A stretch of 64,000 bases of DNA from Azospira sp. I13 (GTDB lineage Bacteria > Pseudomonadota > Gammaproteobacteria > Burkholderiales > Rhodocyclaceae), in assembly GCF_003112695.1 (NCBI RefSeq), contig NZ_BFBP01000007.1, positions 62,001-126,000 on the forward strand, given 5' to 3'. The stretch's first letter is position 1. The number at the start of each line of letters is the position of its first letter. Shown piece by piece: positions 56,584-64,000 of this stretch. The notes below the pieces were generated by a model, which worked only from the letters and a program-made list of their open reading frames with translations, was not told the DNA's origin and did no database searches. The position numbers and the translations under genes are program-made.

Positions 56584-57086
56584 AGCCAGCCCCGCAGCAG
56601 GTAATACAGCACGGCAATGCTGAGGATGGTGTACAGGGCGGCAAAGACGTCGTCCATCATCACACCGAAGCCGTTCTTCACCTGCTCATCGAAATAATTG
56701 GCCGGATAGGGTTTGACGATGTCGTAGAAACGGAAGAGGAAGAAGGCCACCGTCTGCCACAACAGCATCTGCCACAGGGGGCCACCCGCCGGGCAGAAGA
56801 ACAGCACCAGCCAGAAGGGCACGATCTCGTCCCAGACGATGGAACCGTGGTCCACCACCCCCAGGTCCTGCCCGGTCCGATGGCAAGCCAGCACGCCACC
56901 GACGAAGCAGACGAGGAGGAACACCAGGAAGCCCATTTCGTTGAAATTGGGGCGGATCAGGTTATAGACCGCCCAGGAGAACAGGGTGCCGGCAGTGCCC
57001 GGCGCAAAGCGGGACAGACCGCTGCCCATGCCGCAGGCAACGAAGTGGGCCGGGTGGGAGAAGAGGAAGCGCAGGTCAGGTCGCAC
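56580..57086 (-). CDS. pgpA: Phosphatidylglycerophosphatase A
   Basis: The product has about 168 residues from a GTG at 57,086. The longer frame runs deep into thiL and is not conserved. Family features are FLFSHPAHFVACGMGSGLSR with APGTAGT, VVDHGSIVWDEIVPFWLVL and the C-terminal DDVFAALYT block, with three to four membrane helices. It removes phosphate from phosphatidylglycerophosphate to make phosphatidylglycerol. Confidence 0.92.
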   Translation of the reverse strand: MRPDLRFLFSHPAHFVACGMGSGLSRFAPGTAGTLFSWAVYNLIRPNFNEMGFLVFLLVCFVGGVLACHRTGQDLGVVDHGSIVWDEIVPFWLVLFFCPAGGPLWQMLLWQTVAFFLFRFYDIVKPYPANYFDEQVKNGFGVMMDDVFAALYTILSIAVLYYLLRGWL

Positions 57087-58077
57087 GGAAATGATCGTAT
57101 CCCTTGAATTGGTCCATGAATTCGGGGGGCAGTGGCGCCCCGTCGCCATCATACAGGCTCACTTGGCCGGCCTTCTGGGCCTTATCGGTTCCCTCGCCCC
57201 CCTCGGCCACATAGCCGATGCGCCACAGGGGGAGCTCCAGGTCGGCGGCCAGGGCGGCCAAGGCCATGCGCTGCGCCACGGGTGCGGTGAAGGCCAGTTC
57301 GTAATCGTCGCCACCGGCCAGCTGGCAACGCTGGGCCAGCACCGGGTCCACGCCCTTGGGCAGCAGGGGCAGCTGGCCCACGTTGATGCGCAACTCCACC
57401 CCGGAACGTTCGGCAATGTGGGCGACGTCGGCCAACAGGCCGTCGGAAATATCGATGGCCGCTGTAGCCAGCTGCCGCTGCACCAGCGCCAGGCCAAGCG
57501 CGACGCGGGGCCGGGGCCGCTGCAGGGCGGTGACACAACGCTGCACCAGCGCCTCGGGCAGTTGAATCCTTCCCTGCAACTGGGCCAGACCCAGGGCTGC
57601 CAGGCCGGGCTGGCCGGAAACCCACAGATCGTTCCCAGGCTGGGCGCCATCACGGCGCAGGGCCTGGCCCGGCGCCACTTCGCCCATGGCGGTGACGCAC
57701 AGGTTGAGCGGTCCCCGGGTGGTGTCGCCCCCCACCACGTCCACCTTGCTGGCCTTGGCCAGGGTGAAGAAGCCCTTGGCGAAGGCGGCCAGCCAGGCCT
57801 CGTCGGCCTCCGGCAGGCTGCCGGCGAGCAGCACCCAGCGGGGCTTGGCTCCCATCGCGGCGAGGTCGGAAAGATTCACCGCCAGGGTCTTCCAGCCCAA
57901 GCCCTCCGGGTCGGTGTCGGGGAGAAAATGCACGCCGGCCACCAGCATGTCGGTGGTCACCGCCAGCTCCATGCCGGGCGAGGGCTGCAGCAGGGCGCAG
58001 TCGTCGCCGGGACCGAGCACGGCCCCCGGCGTCGGGCCGGCGAAGTGGCGGGCGATCAGTTCAAATTCGGAGGGCAT
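57076..58077 (-). CDS. thiL: Thiamine-monophosphate kinase
   Basis: The product has 333 residues from the ATG at 58,077. It belongs to the PurM-like fold: LGPGDDCALLQPSPGMELAV, FLPDTDPEGLGWKTLAVNLS with DLAAMGA, and VVGGDTTRG. It makes thiamine diphosphate from the monophosphate. It overlaps pgpA by 11 bases. Confidence 0.95.
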   Translation of the reverse strand: MPSEFELIARHFAGPTPGAVLGPGDDCALLQPSPGMELAVTTDMLVAGVHFLPDTDPEGLGWKTLAVNLSDLAAMGAKPRWVLLAGSLPEADEAWLAAFAKGFFTLAKASKVDVVGGDTTRGPLNLCVTAMGEVAPGQALRRDGAQPGNDLWVSGQPGLAALGLAQLQGRIQLPEALVQRCVTALQRPRPRVALGLALVQRQLATAAIDISDGLLADVAHIAERSGVELRINVGQLPLLPKGVDPVLAQRCQLAGGDDYELAFTAPVAQRMALAALAADLELPLWRIGYVAEGGEGTDKAQKAGQVSLYDGDGAPLPPEFMDQFKGYDHFRAT

Positions 58078-58177
58078 GGCAGGCTCAGCAATGGGGCAAT
58101 GGCGGCGGAAAGACAAGGGGCACAGGGATCACAGAGCAAACTCCGTGGCCGCTGTGCCCCGAGGGAAGGGACGAAAC

Positions 58178-58660
58178 TCAGCCGCGCTGCTGCCTGCGCT
58201 TGGCTTCCACTTCCACGGGACGCAGCTTGCCGGCCAGCTTGTCGAGCACGCCGTTCACGTACTTGTGGCCGTCGGTGCCGCCGTAGCCCTTGGCCAGTTC
58301 GATGCACTCGTTGATGATGACCTTGTAAGGGGTCTCCGGGTGATGGGTCAGCTCCAGGGCACCGATCAGCAGGATGCAGGCCTCGATGGGAGACATCTCA
58401 TCAAAGCCCCGGTCGAGGAAAGGCGCCAGATCGGCCACCAGGGCCTCGCGCTGAGCCAGGACGCCGCGCACCAGGCCGACGAAGAACTCCCGGTCGGCCT
58501 TCTCAAAGCCGGCCACGTCGGCCATGTGGGCCTCGATGGTGGCCTCATCCTGGCCGCCGATGCGCCACTGGTACAGGCCCTGGAGGGCGAACTCCCGGGA
58601 GCGGCGGCGGGGGGATTTGGCGGCGGCGGGCTTGCCGGCGGGCTTCTTGGCTTCGGTCAT
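58178..58660 (-). CDS. nusB: Transcription antitermination protein NusB
   Basis: The product has 160 residues. A basic N-terminal tail (AAAKSPRRRSREFALQGLYQ) leads to the helical NusB fold, which ends with YKVIINECIELAKGYGGTDG and KYVNGVLDKLA. It binds boxA RNA with NusE for rRNA antitermination. It follows ribH by 60 bases, the conserved order. Confidence 0.95.
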   Translation of the reverse strand: MTEAKKPAGKPAAAKSPRRRSREFALQGLYQWRIGGQDEATIEAHMADVAGFEKADREFFVGLVRGVLAQREALVADLAPFLDRGFDEMSPIEACILLIGALELTHHPETPYKVIINECIELAKGYGGTDGHKYVNGVLDKLAGKLRPVEVEAKRRQQRG

Positions 58661-58720
58661 GGTGTTGCCTTCACTTCAGGTTGGCCGAGAAGCCCCGGTG
58701 GGGCGCTCCCGGCGGATAAA

Positions 58721-59194
58721 TTACTTGCCGACGGCCTTCAGCAGATTGGCCATTTCCACAGCGGCCTGGGCGCAGTCGGCGCCCTTGACCTGCATACGGA
58801 CCAGGGCCTGGTCGTCGTTTTCGGTGGTGAGAATGCCGTTAGCGATGGGCACCCCGGTCTTCAGCTGCACTTCCAGGACGCCGCGGCAGGAGTCGTTGGA
58901 AACCACCTCGAAATGGTAGGTCTCGCCGCGGATCACTGCCCCCAGGGCCACCAGGGCATCGTACTTGCCGGTCTGGGCCATGGTCTGCAGCACCAGGGGA
59001 ATTTCCAGGGCGCCGGGCACTGTGGCAATGGCGATGTCGCCGGCTGCCACGCCCAGGCGTTGCAGTTCGGCGGTACAGGCGGAGAGCAGGCCTTCGCAGA
59101 CATCCAGGGTGAAGCGGGCCATGACGATGCCGACCTTGAGGCCGGTACCGTTGAGGTTGATGTCGTGTTCGGGAATGTTGTCGTAACGGGCCAT
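58721..59194 (-). CDS. ribH: 6,7-dimethyl-8-ribityllumazine synthase
   Basis: The product has 157 residues. The characteristic blocks are [35 protein letters not shown] and [20 protein letters not shown] with the catalytic His. It joins the ribityl pyrimidine with the butanone phosphate made by RibB. It is tightly linked to ribBX upstream (3 bases). Confidence 0.95.
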   Translation of the reverse strand: MARYDNIPEHDINLNGTGLKVGIVMARFTLDVCEGLLSACTAELQRLGVAAGDIAIATVPGALEIPLVLQTMAQTGKYDALVALGAVIRGETYHFEVVSNDSCRGVLEVQLKTGVPIANGILTTENDDQALVRMQVKGADCAQAAVEMANLLKAVGK

Positions 59195-59197
59195 GGT

Positions 59198-60319
59198 TTA
59201 CAGGCTTTCGATATCGGTGACGAAACCGGTGACTTCAAGGTCGAAACCGGTCATGGAAGGCATGCGGCGCGGGCTGGAGAGCAGCTTCATCTTGCGCACG
59301 CCAAGCTGGCGCAGGATCTGGGCGCCGATGCCGTAGATGCGCGGATCCCACTTCTTCGGCGCCGGGGCAGCCGCCTTTTCCGGGCACAGGGCGGCGCGCA
59401 GATCGCTGCCGCTCTGGGGCCGGTGCAGCAGCACGATGACACCGCTGCCGTGCTTAGCCAGGGCCTGTTGGGCCTTGTCGATGGAGACGGTATGTGCACC
59501 ACCGGCCGGGTCGAGAAAGTCGAGGACGGAGACGGGTTCATGCACCCGCACCAGGGTTTCCTGTTCGGCCTTGATCTCGCCCTTGACCAGGGCCAGGTGC
59601 ACCTCGTCGGCCACCCGGTCGTGGAAGGCATGCAGCTGGAACTCGCCGTGGGGCGTCTGCACGGTCTTGACCCGCAGGGCTTCCACCAGCGTTTCGTTCT
59701 GGCTGCGATAGTGGATCAGGTCGGCAATGGCGCCAATCTTCAAGCCATGTTCCTTGGCAAATTCGATCAGGTCCGGCAGGCGGGCCATGCTGCCGTCTTC
59801 CTTGAGAATCTCGCAGATGACGGAAGAAGGCTCCAAGCCGGCCATGCCAGCCAGGTCGCAACCGGCCTCGGTATGGCCGGCACGGACCAGCACGCCACCT
59901 TCCCGGGCCGTAATGGGGAACACGTGGCCCGGCTGGACGATATCGTCGGGACGGGCGTTCTTGGCCACCGCCACCTGGATGGTCTTGGCCCGGTCATGGG
60001 CGGAAATACCGGTGGTGACCCCTTCTGCTGCCTCAATGGAGACAGTGAAGGCGGTACCGTAGGGGGTCTTGTTGTCCCGGGCCATCTGGGAGAGGCCCAA
60101 TTGGCGCGCGCGGGCCTCGGTGATGGTGAGGCAGATGAGGCCACGGCCGAACTTGGCCATGAAATTGATGGCTTCCGGGGTGACGTGTTCGGCGGCGAGG
60201 ACCAGGTCCCCTTCGTTTTCCCGATCCTCTTCATCCACCAGGATGACCATCTTGCCGGCACGCATGTCGGCAACGATCTCCTGGACGGAGGACAGGGCAC
60301 TAACGGTTGCAGCGTTCAT
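59198..60319 (-). CDS. ribBX: 3,4-dihydroxy-2-butanone 4-phosphate synthase with degenerate RibA-like domain (RibBX type)
   Basis: The product has 373 residues from the ATG at 60,319. Residues 1-205 are a complete RibB domain ([20 protein letters not shown], then [17 protein letters not shown]). The C-terminal part resembles GTP cyclohydrolase II but lacks its three zinc cysteines. A separate, complete ribA lies nearby. It matches the RibBX proteins known in Proteobacteria, in which the second domain is not catalytic. Confidence 0.9.
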   Translation of the reverse strand: MNAATVSALSSVQEIVADMRAGKMVILVDEEDRENEGDLVLAAEHVTPEAINFMAKFGRGLICLTITEARARQLGLSQMARDNKTPYGTAFTVSIEAAEGVTTGISAHDRAKTIQVAVAKNARPDDIVQPGHVFPITAREGGVLVRAGHTEAGCDLAGMAGLEPSSVICEILKEDGSMARLPDLIEFAKEHGLKIGAIADLIHYRSQNETLVEALRVKTVQTPHGEFQLHAFHDRVADEVHLALVKGEIKAEQETLVRVHEPVSVLDFLDPAGGAHTVSIDKAQQALAKHGSGVIVLLHRPQSGSDLRAALCPEKAAAPAPKKWDPRIYGIGAQILRQLGVRKMKLLSSPRRMPSMTGFDLEVTGFVTDIESL

Positions 60320-60324
60320 GGTGT

Positions 60325-60927
60325 TCAGGCTTCCGGATTGAGCATGCGCTCGACGTAGCGGGCAATCAAATCCACTTCCAGGTTCACCTTGGCGCCCACA
60401 TGCAGGCGGTTCAGGGTGGTGACTTCCAGGGTGTGGGCGATGAGGTTGATGGTGAAGGTGCTGCCACTGACCGTGTTGGTGGTGAGGCTGACCCCGTCCA
60501 CGGTGACCGAGCCCTTGCGCGCCAGGTATTTGGCCAGATCTGCCGGGGCTTCGATCTCCAGCAGGCGGTTGGCTTCCTTGCCCTGGCCGATGAGATCGAA
60601 ACGGGTCACCGTACCCAAGCCATCCACGTGGCCGGAAACCAAGTGGCCGCCCAGGCGGTCCGCCAGGCACAGGGCCTTTTCCAGGTTCACCGGGCCGGGC
60701 TCGGCCAGACCCACGGTGCAGGAGAGAGTCTCGGGGGAGACATCCACGCAGTAGTGGCTGGGGGTCTTCTCGACCACGGTGAGACAGACGCCGTTGTGGG
60801 CGATGGAGTCACCCAGGGCTACGTCCGCCATGTCCAGGCCGCCAGGTTCCACGGTGAGCCGGAAGCCGGCCTCCCGGGCGGTCAGATGGGTGATGCGACC
60901 GACGGCCGCGACGATACCGGAAAACAT
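60325..60927 (-). CDS. ribE: Riboflavin synthase, alpha chain
   Basis: The product has 200 residues from the ATG at 60,927, beginning [12 protein letters not shown]. Two lumazine-binding repeats are visible ([14 protein letters not shown] with SGHVDGLG, and [11 protein letters not shown]). It dismutates two lumazines to riboflavin. I see no FMN riboswitch in front of this cluster. Confidence 0.95.
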   Translation of the reverse strand: MFSGIVAAVGRITHLTAREAGFRLTVEPGGLDMADVALGDSIAHNGVCLTVVEKTPSHYCVDVSPETLSCTVGLAEPGPVNLEKALCLADRLGGHLVSGHVDGLGTVTRFDLIGQGKEANRLLEIEAPADLAKYLARKGSVTVDGVSLTTNTVSGSTFTINLIAHTLEVTTLNRLHVGAKVNLEVDLIARYVERMLNPEA

Positions 60928-61081
60928 GGATTTATCTCGGGAAATGGGGGTTGAGGGAGGGGATTTTATCACGCCGCCCCGGGGGCTTCCGGAAGCGGGG
61001 AAACGGGCTGGAAATGGCTCACGGGAGATGCTGCACCAGCGGTCAGGCGCAGCGGCGCCGGGCCATGTCGAATCGATGTTC

Positions 61082-61705
61082 CTAGTCCTGCTCGAGCCAG
61101 GGCAGCAGGTGGCCCATGCGAGCCGCCTTGGTATCCAGATAGGCCTGGTTGCGGGGGCCGCGGCCGGCCACGTGGGGCACCCGCTCGGCGATGCTGACGC
61201 CCCGGCTTTCCAGGGCGCTGACCTTGGCCGGGTTGTTGGTCATCAGGCGCAGGGCGCAAATCTCCAGGGTTTTCAGCATGGCGGCGGCGACGCCGTAATC
61301 CCGGGCGTCGTCGGGCAGGCCCAGGGCCCGGTTGGCGTCCACCGTATCCAGCCCCTTATCCTGCAGGGCGTAGGCCCGCAGCTTGTCGAGCAGGCCGATG
61401 CCCCGGCCTTCCTGGCGCAGGTAGAGCAGCACGCCGCGGCCTTCCTTGGCGATGGCGGCGAGGGCGGCTTCCAGCTGGGGGCCGCAATCGCAGCGCAGGG
61501 AAAAGAGGCCGTCGCCAGTCAGGCACTCGGAGTGTAGCCGGGTCAGCACCGGCTGGCCGTCGGCAACTTCGCCCAGGGTCAGGGCCAGATGCTCCTTGCC
61601 GGAGGCGGTTTCCTGGAAGCCGTGGAGGCGAAAGGTGGCCCAGGGGGTGGGCAGTTCGCAACTGGCCACCAGGGTCACGGCCGGCAGGCGGGGAGTGGAT
61701 TCCAT
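61082..61705 (-). CDS. ribA: GTP cyclohydrolase II
   Basis: The product has 207 residues. The zinc site is the Cys-x10-Cys-x-Cys pattern in [17 protein letters not shown], and the catalytic [11 protein letters not shown] follows. It opens GTP at the start of riboflavin synthesis. It stands 154 bases upstream of ribE on the same strand. Confidence 0.96.
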   Translation of the reverse strand: MESTPRLPAVTLVASCELPTPWATFRLHGFQETASGKEHLALTLGEVADGQPVLTRLHSECLTGDGLFSLRCDCGPQLEAALAAIAKEGRGVLLYLRQEGRGIGLLDKLRAYALQDKGLDTVDANRALGLPDDARDYGVAAAMLKTLEICALRLMTNNPAKVSALESRGVSIAERVPHVAGRGPRNQAYLDTKAARMGHLLPWLEQD

Positions 61706-61855
61706 GAACGTAGGATCTGTTGAATTTTATTGATCTGTTTTTCCGGCAACGCTTACTTCAAGGCGCGCGCCGCTATTGGGGCTTCAATACTATGCCGGGC
61801 AACCCCGGGAAAAAAGCGAAAAATATCGGCCTAAAACATCAAAAACAATCACCGA

Positions 61856-63652
61856 TCAGGTGCCGGGAGCCGCCCGCTGCAACACCTGCAGGAAGGTGGG
61901 CGCATCCTGGAAGCCGACCACCCGCAGGCCAGGAATTTCCTTGCCCTTGGCATCGAAGAAGATAATGCCCGGCGGGCCGAACAGGTTGAAACGCTGCAAC
62001 AGGGCCTTGTCGTCGGCGCTGTTGGCGGTCACATCGGCCTGCAGCAGGGTAAAGCCGGCCAGCTTGGCCTGCACTTTGGCGTCGCTGAAGGTGAAACGTT
62101 CCATCTCCTTGCAGGAGACGCACCAGTCGGCATAGAAATCCAGCATCACCGGCTTGCCTGCAGCCTGCACCCGGGCATCCAGGTCGGCCACGGATTTTAC
62201 CCGGGTAAAGGGCACGGCGGGGGCCGCTGCAACGGCGCTGCCGCCGCTGGGGCTCCCCGCCAGGGCCTTGAGGGGTTGCAGGGGGTCCCGGGAGCCGGCA
62301 GCCAGGCCCACCACCAGGGCGGCACCGGCCAGCAGCATGACGATGCCGATGCCCTTCCAGAAGCGCTGCCAGCCCGAGGCCCGGGGCGGCAGGGGATCCA
62401 GGGCATGCATATACACGGCAGGAACGATCAGCAGCAGAGCCCAGCCGGCCATCACCAACGCCGCCGGCAACACCGGGGCCACCAGCCACAGGGCGGTGCC
62501 GAGAAGGATGACGCCGAAAGCCTGCTTCACCGCCTCCATCCACGGGCCGGACTTGGGCAGCAGGGTATTGGCGGAGAACCCCACCAGCAACAAAGGCACG
62601 CCCATGCCCAGGGCCATGGCGAAGAGGGCCACGCCGCCCAGCACCGCATCGCCGGTCTGGCCGATGTAGAGCAGAGCACCGGCCAGGGGCGCGGCGACGC
62701 AGGGACCGACGATCACCGCCGACAGCGCCCCCATGGCGAACACCGCCGCCAGATGGCCGCCGTGCAGGTGGCTGGCCTCTTCCGACAGTTTGCTCTGCAG
62801 AAAGCTGGGCAATTGCAGTTCGTAGAAACCGAACATGGAGAAGGACAGCACCACGAAGACCCCGGCGAAGCCCCCCAGCACCCAGGGATTCTGCAGGGCG
62901 GCGGAAAGCAGGGTACCGGTGAGACCGGCCACCACGCCCAGGGCGGCGTAGGTCACCGCCATGCCCAGCACGTAGGCCAGGGAAAGGAGGAAGCTCTTGC
63001 TGCGGGAGACGTGATGCCCCTGGCCGACGATGATGCCGGAGAGGATGGGGATCATGGGGAAGACGCAGGGCGTCAGGGCCAGCAGCAGGCCGAAGCCGAA
63101 GAAGGAGGAAACGGCCAGCCAGAAGCCGGCGTTCTTCAGCAGGCCGGCGATATGGCCGCTCTCGTCCCCAAGGGCATCGCCTTCTGCCGCAGCCGGGGCG
63201 GCAGACACACTGCCCGGCGCCGGCAGGGTAACGCTCAGCTGTTGCTCCTGAGGCGGGTAGCAAACCCCCGCATCGGCACAGCCCTGGGCCGTCACCTTGA
63301 GGCTGACGGGGCCGGACTGTGCGGTCTCCAACGGCAGGCGGATAGCCACTTCCTTGTAGTAGACCTCCACGTCGCCGAAGTTGTCGTCATGCTTCTTCTT
63401 GCCGGCAGGGAAGACGGGGGTGCCCACCGTGGCGCCCTCGGCGGCAAACTTGAATTTGTCCCGATACAGGTAGTAGCCCTTGGCGATGCTGTAGCGCACC
63501 TCCACGGTCTTGTCGTCCAGGGCCTTGGCCTCGGGCTTGAAGGCCACCAGGGGGTCGAGGAATTCCTGAGCGGCAGCCGGCAGCGCCAGGCCCAGTACGA
63601 TCAGAAACGGCAGCAGCTGGCGCCACAGGCAGGTAAAAACGGAAGCAGTCAC
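61856..63652 (-). CDS. dsbD: Thiol:disulfide interchange protein DsbD
   Basis: The product has 598 residues. A signal peptide is followed by the periplasmic alpha domain with the active cysteines of DAGVCYPP and its partner. Eight membrane segments carry the paired cysteines (LTPCVFPMIPIL and VGPCVAAPLAG). A C-terminal thioredoxin domain has FYADWCVSCKEME. It moves electrons from cytoplasmic thioredoxin to DsbC, cytochrome c maturation and other periplasmic proteins, which matters for NapB and other cytochromes. It is four bases after cutA. Confidence 0.95.
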   Translation of the reverse strand: MTASVFTCLWRQLLPFLIVLGLALPAAAQEFLDPLVAFKPEAKALDDKTVEVRYSIAKGYYLYRDKFKFAAEGATVGTPVFPAGKKKHDDNFGDVEVYYKEVAIRLPLETAQSGPVSLKVTAQGCADAGVCYPPQEQQLSVTLPAPGSVSAAPAAAEGDALGDESGHIAGLLKNAGFWLAVSSFFGFGLLLALTPCVFPMIPILSGIIVGQGHHVSRSKSFLLSLAYVLGMAVTYAALGVVAGLTGTLLSAALQNPWVLGGFAGVFVVLSFSMFGFYELQLPSFLQSKLSEEASHLHGGHLAAVFAMGALSAVIVGPCVAAPLAGALLYIGQTGDAVLGGVALFAMALGMGVPLLLVGFSANTLLPKSGPWMEAVKQAFGVILLGTALWLVAPVLPAALVMAGWALLLIVPAVYMHALDPLPPRASGWQRFWKGIGIVMLLAGAALVVGLAAGSRDPLQPLKALAGSPSGGSAVAAAPAVPFTRVKSVADLDARVQAAGKPVMLDFYADWCVSCKEMERFTFSDAKVQAKLAGFTLLQADVTANSADDKALLQRFNLFGPPGIIFFDAKGKEIPGLRVVGFQDAPTFLQVLQRAAPGT

Positions 63653-63656
63653 GGCA

Positions 63657-63998
63657 TCACTCGGGGCGGGTTTCGGTCACAACCCAGTCAAGATAATCGG
63701 GCAGCCCCTGGCTCACGGGCCAGGCAACGATTTCCGGCACGTCGTAAGGGTGCATTTCCAGCAGGCGCGCCTGAACCTCCGGGTAGCGGTCCGCGGCAAT
63801 CTTCAGCAGCAAGGGGGTTTCGGTGGCCATTTCCACCTTGCCCTCCCAGCGGTAGATGGAGGCGCACGGGGCCTGGACGCTGGCACAGGCGACGAGGCGC
63901 TCGTCCACCAGGGCAGCGGCAATTCGGGCGGCGGTTTCACCGTCCGGACAATTGGTCTGCACCAGCAGCACCTGGGAAGCGTTTTTGGAGGTCGTCAT
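63657..63998 (-). CDS. cutA: Divalent-cation tolerance protein CutA
   Basis: The product has 113 residues. The trimeric ferredoxin-like fold is marked by LVQTNCPDGETAARIAAALV, RLVACASV and YRWEGKVEMATETPLLLK. Despite the name, its link to copper tolerance is weak in many species. It is paired with dsbD, as in E. coli. Confidence 0.94.
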   Translation of the reverse strand: MTTSKNASQVLLVQTNCPDGETAARIAAALVDERLVACASVQAPCASIYRWEGKVEMATETPLLLKIAADRYPEVQARLLEMHPYDVPEIVAWPVSQGLPDYLDWVVTETRPE

Positions 63999-64000
63999 GG

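Noticed and set aside
59198-60319. Bifunctional RibB/GTP cyclohydrolase II
   Set aside because: The zinc cysteines of the cyclohydrolase are absent and a full ribA exists at 61,082, so only the RibB activity is claimed.

Overview
The window is GC-rich betaproteobacterial chromosome, most like the Rhodocyclaceae (Azospira/Dechlorosoma or Dechloromonas relatives). That assignment is an inference. It rests on the gene content and order: riboflavin-nusB-thiL-pgpA, rpoN-hpf-ptsN-hprK, zapA followed by 6S RNA, a napDAGHB nitrate reductase operon, acetate permease, and a B12-dependent propionate pathway.

Region 1 (1 to about 11,000) is an integrated mobile element that runs off the left edge. It carries the start of a type I restriction subunit (hsdR), small DNA-binding regulators, and a divergent pair made of an HTH protein and a Lon-like AAA ATPase with its own operator. 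Next comes a compact minus-strand cassette with a SLOG-family nucleotide-binding protein, a lipoprotein, a secreted protein, a membrane protein and a small protein. This cassette sits divergent to a controller-like regulator across an operator of four half-sites at a 15-bp period. The element also has a plasmid-type replication module (four iterons, a perfect DnaA box, AlpA, RepA) and a P4-type integrase. The element ends beside ychF with no tRNA. It is the part of the window most likely to hold an undescribed system.

Region 2 (11,029 to 16,225) holds ychF and a vitamin B12 uptake operon (btuB-btuC-btuD) under a cobalamin riboswitch. No BtuF-type binding protein is encoded here. Region 3 (16,381 to 20,687) holds zapB-like/zapA, 6S RNA, an EVE-domain protein, a TauE/SafE permease, and a DUF485-actP acetate uptake pair.

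Region 4 (20,783 to 33,616) holds an atypical crotonase, a GntR/FCD regulator, and the propionyl-CoA to succinyl-CoA route: mutase, MeaB-type GTPase, carboxylase beta and alpha. A VOC protein at 33,140 is a plausible methylmalonyl-CoA epimerase. The B12 uptake operon and the B12-dependent mutase probably serve each other. An orphan FimL/ChpA-N-like protein and a 7TM diguanylate cyclase lie between.

Region 5 (34,140 to 42,047) is the periplasmic nitrate reductase operon napD-A-G-H-B with an FNR-type site upstream. It has no napC, so electrons probably enter through NapGH. Divergent to it is a MASE3-GGDEF-EAL protein.

Region 6 (42,129 to 46,906) is an unusual envelope cluster: a transmembrane Ser/Thr kinase with a large periplasmic domain, two tandem CsgG-like proteins and a secreted protein. 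Region 7 (47,037 to 53,176) is PsiF-like, hprK, ptsN, hpf, rpoN, lptB, recX and recA. Region 8 (53,299 to 64,000) is a MASE1-PAS sensor without an output domain, a bacterioferritin, pncC-pgpA-thiL, nusB-ribH-ribBX-ribE-ribA, dsbD and cutA. No CRISPR array, rRNA or tRNA was seen.
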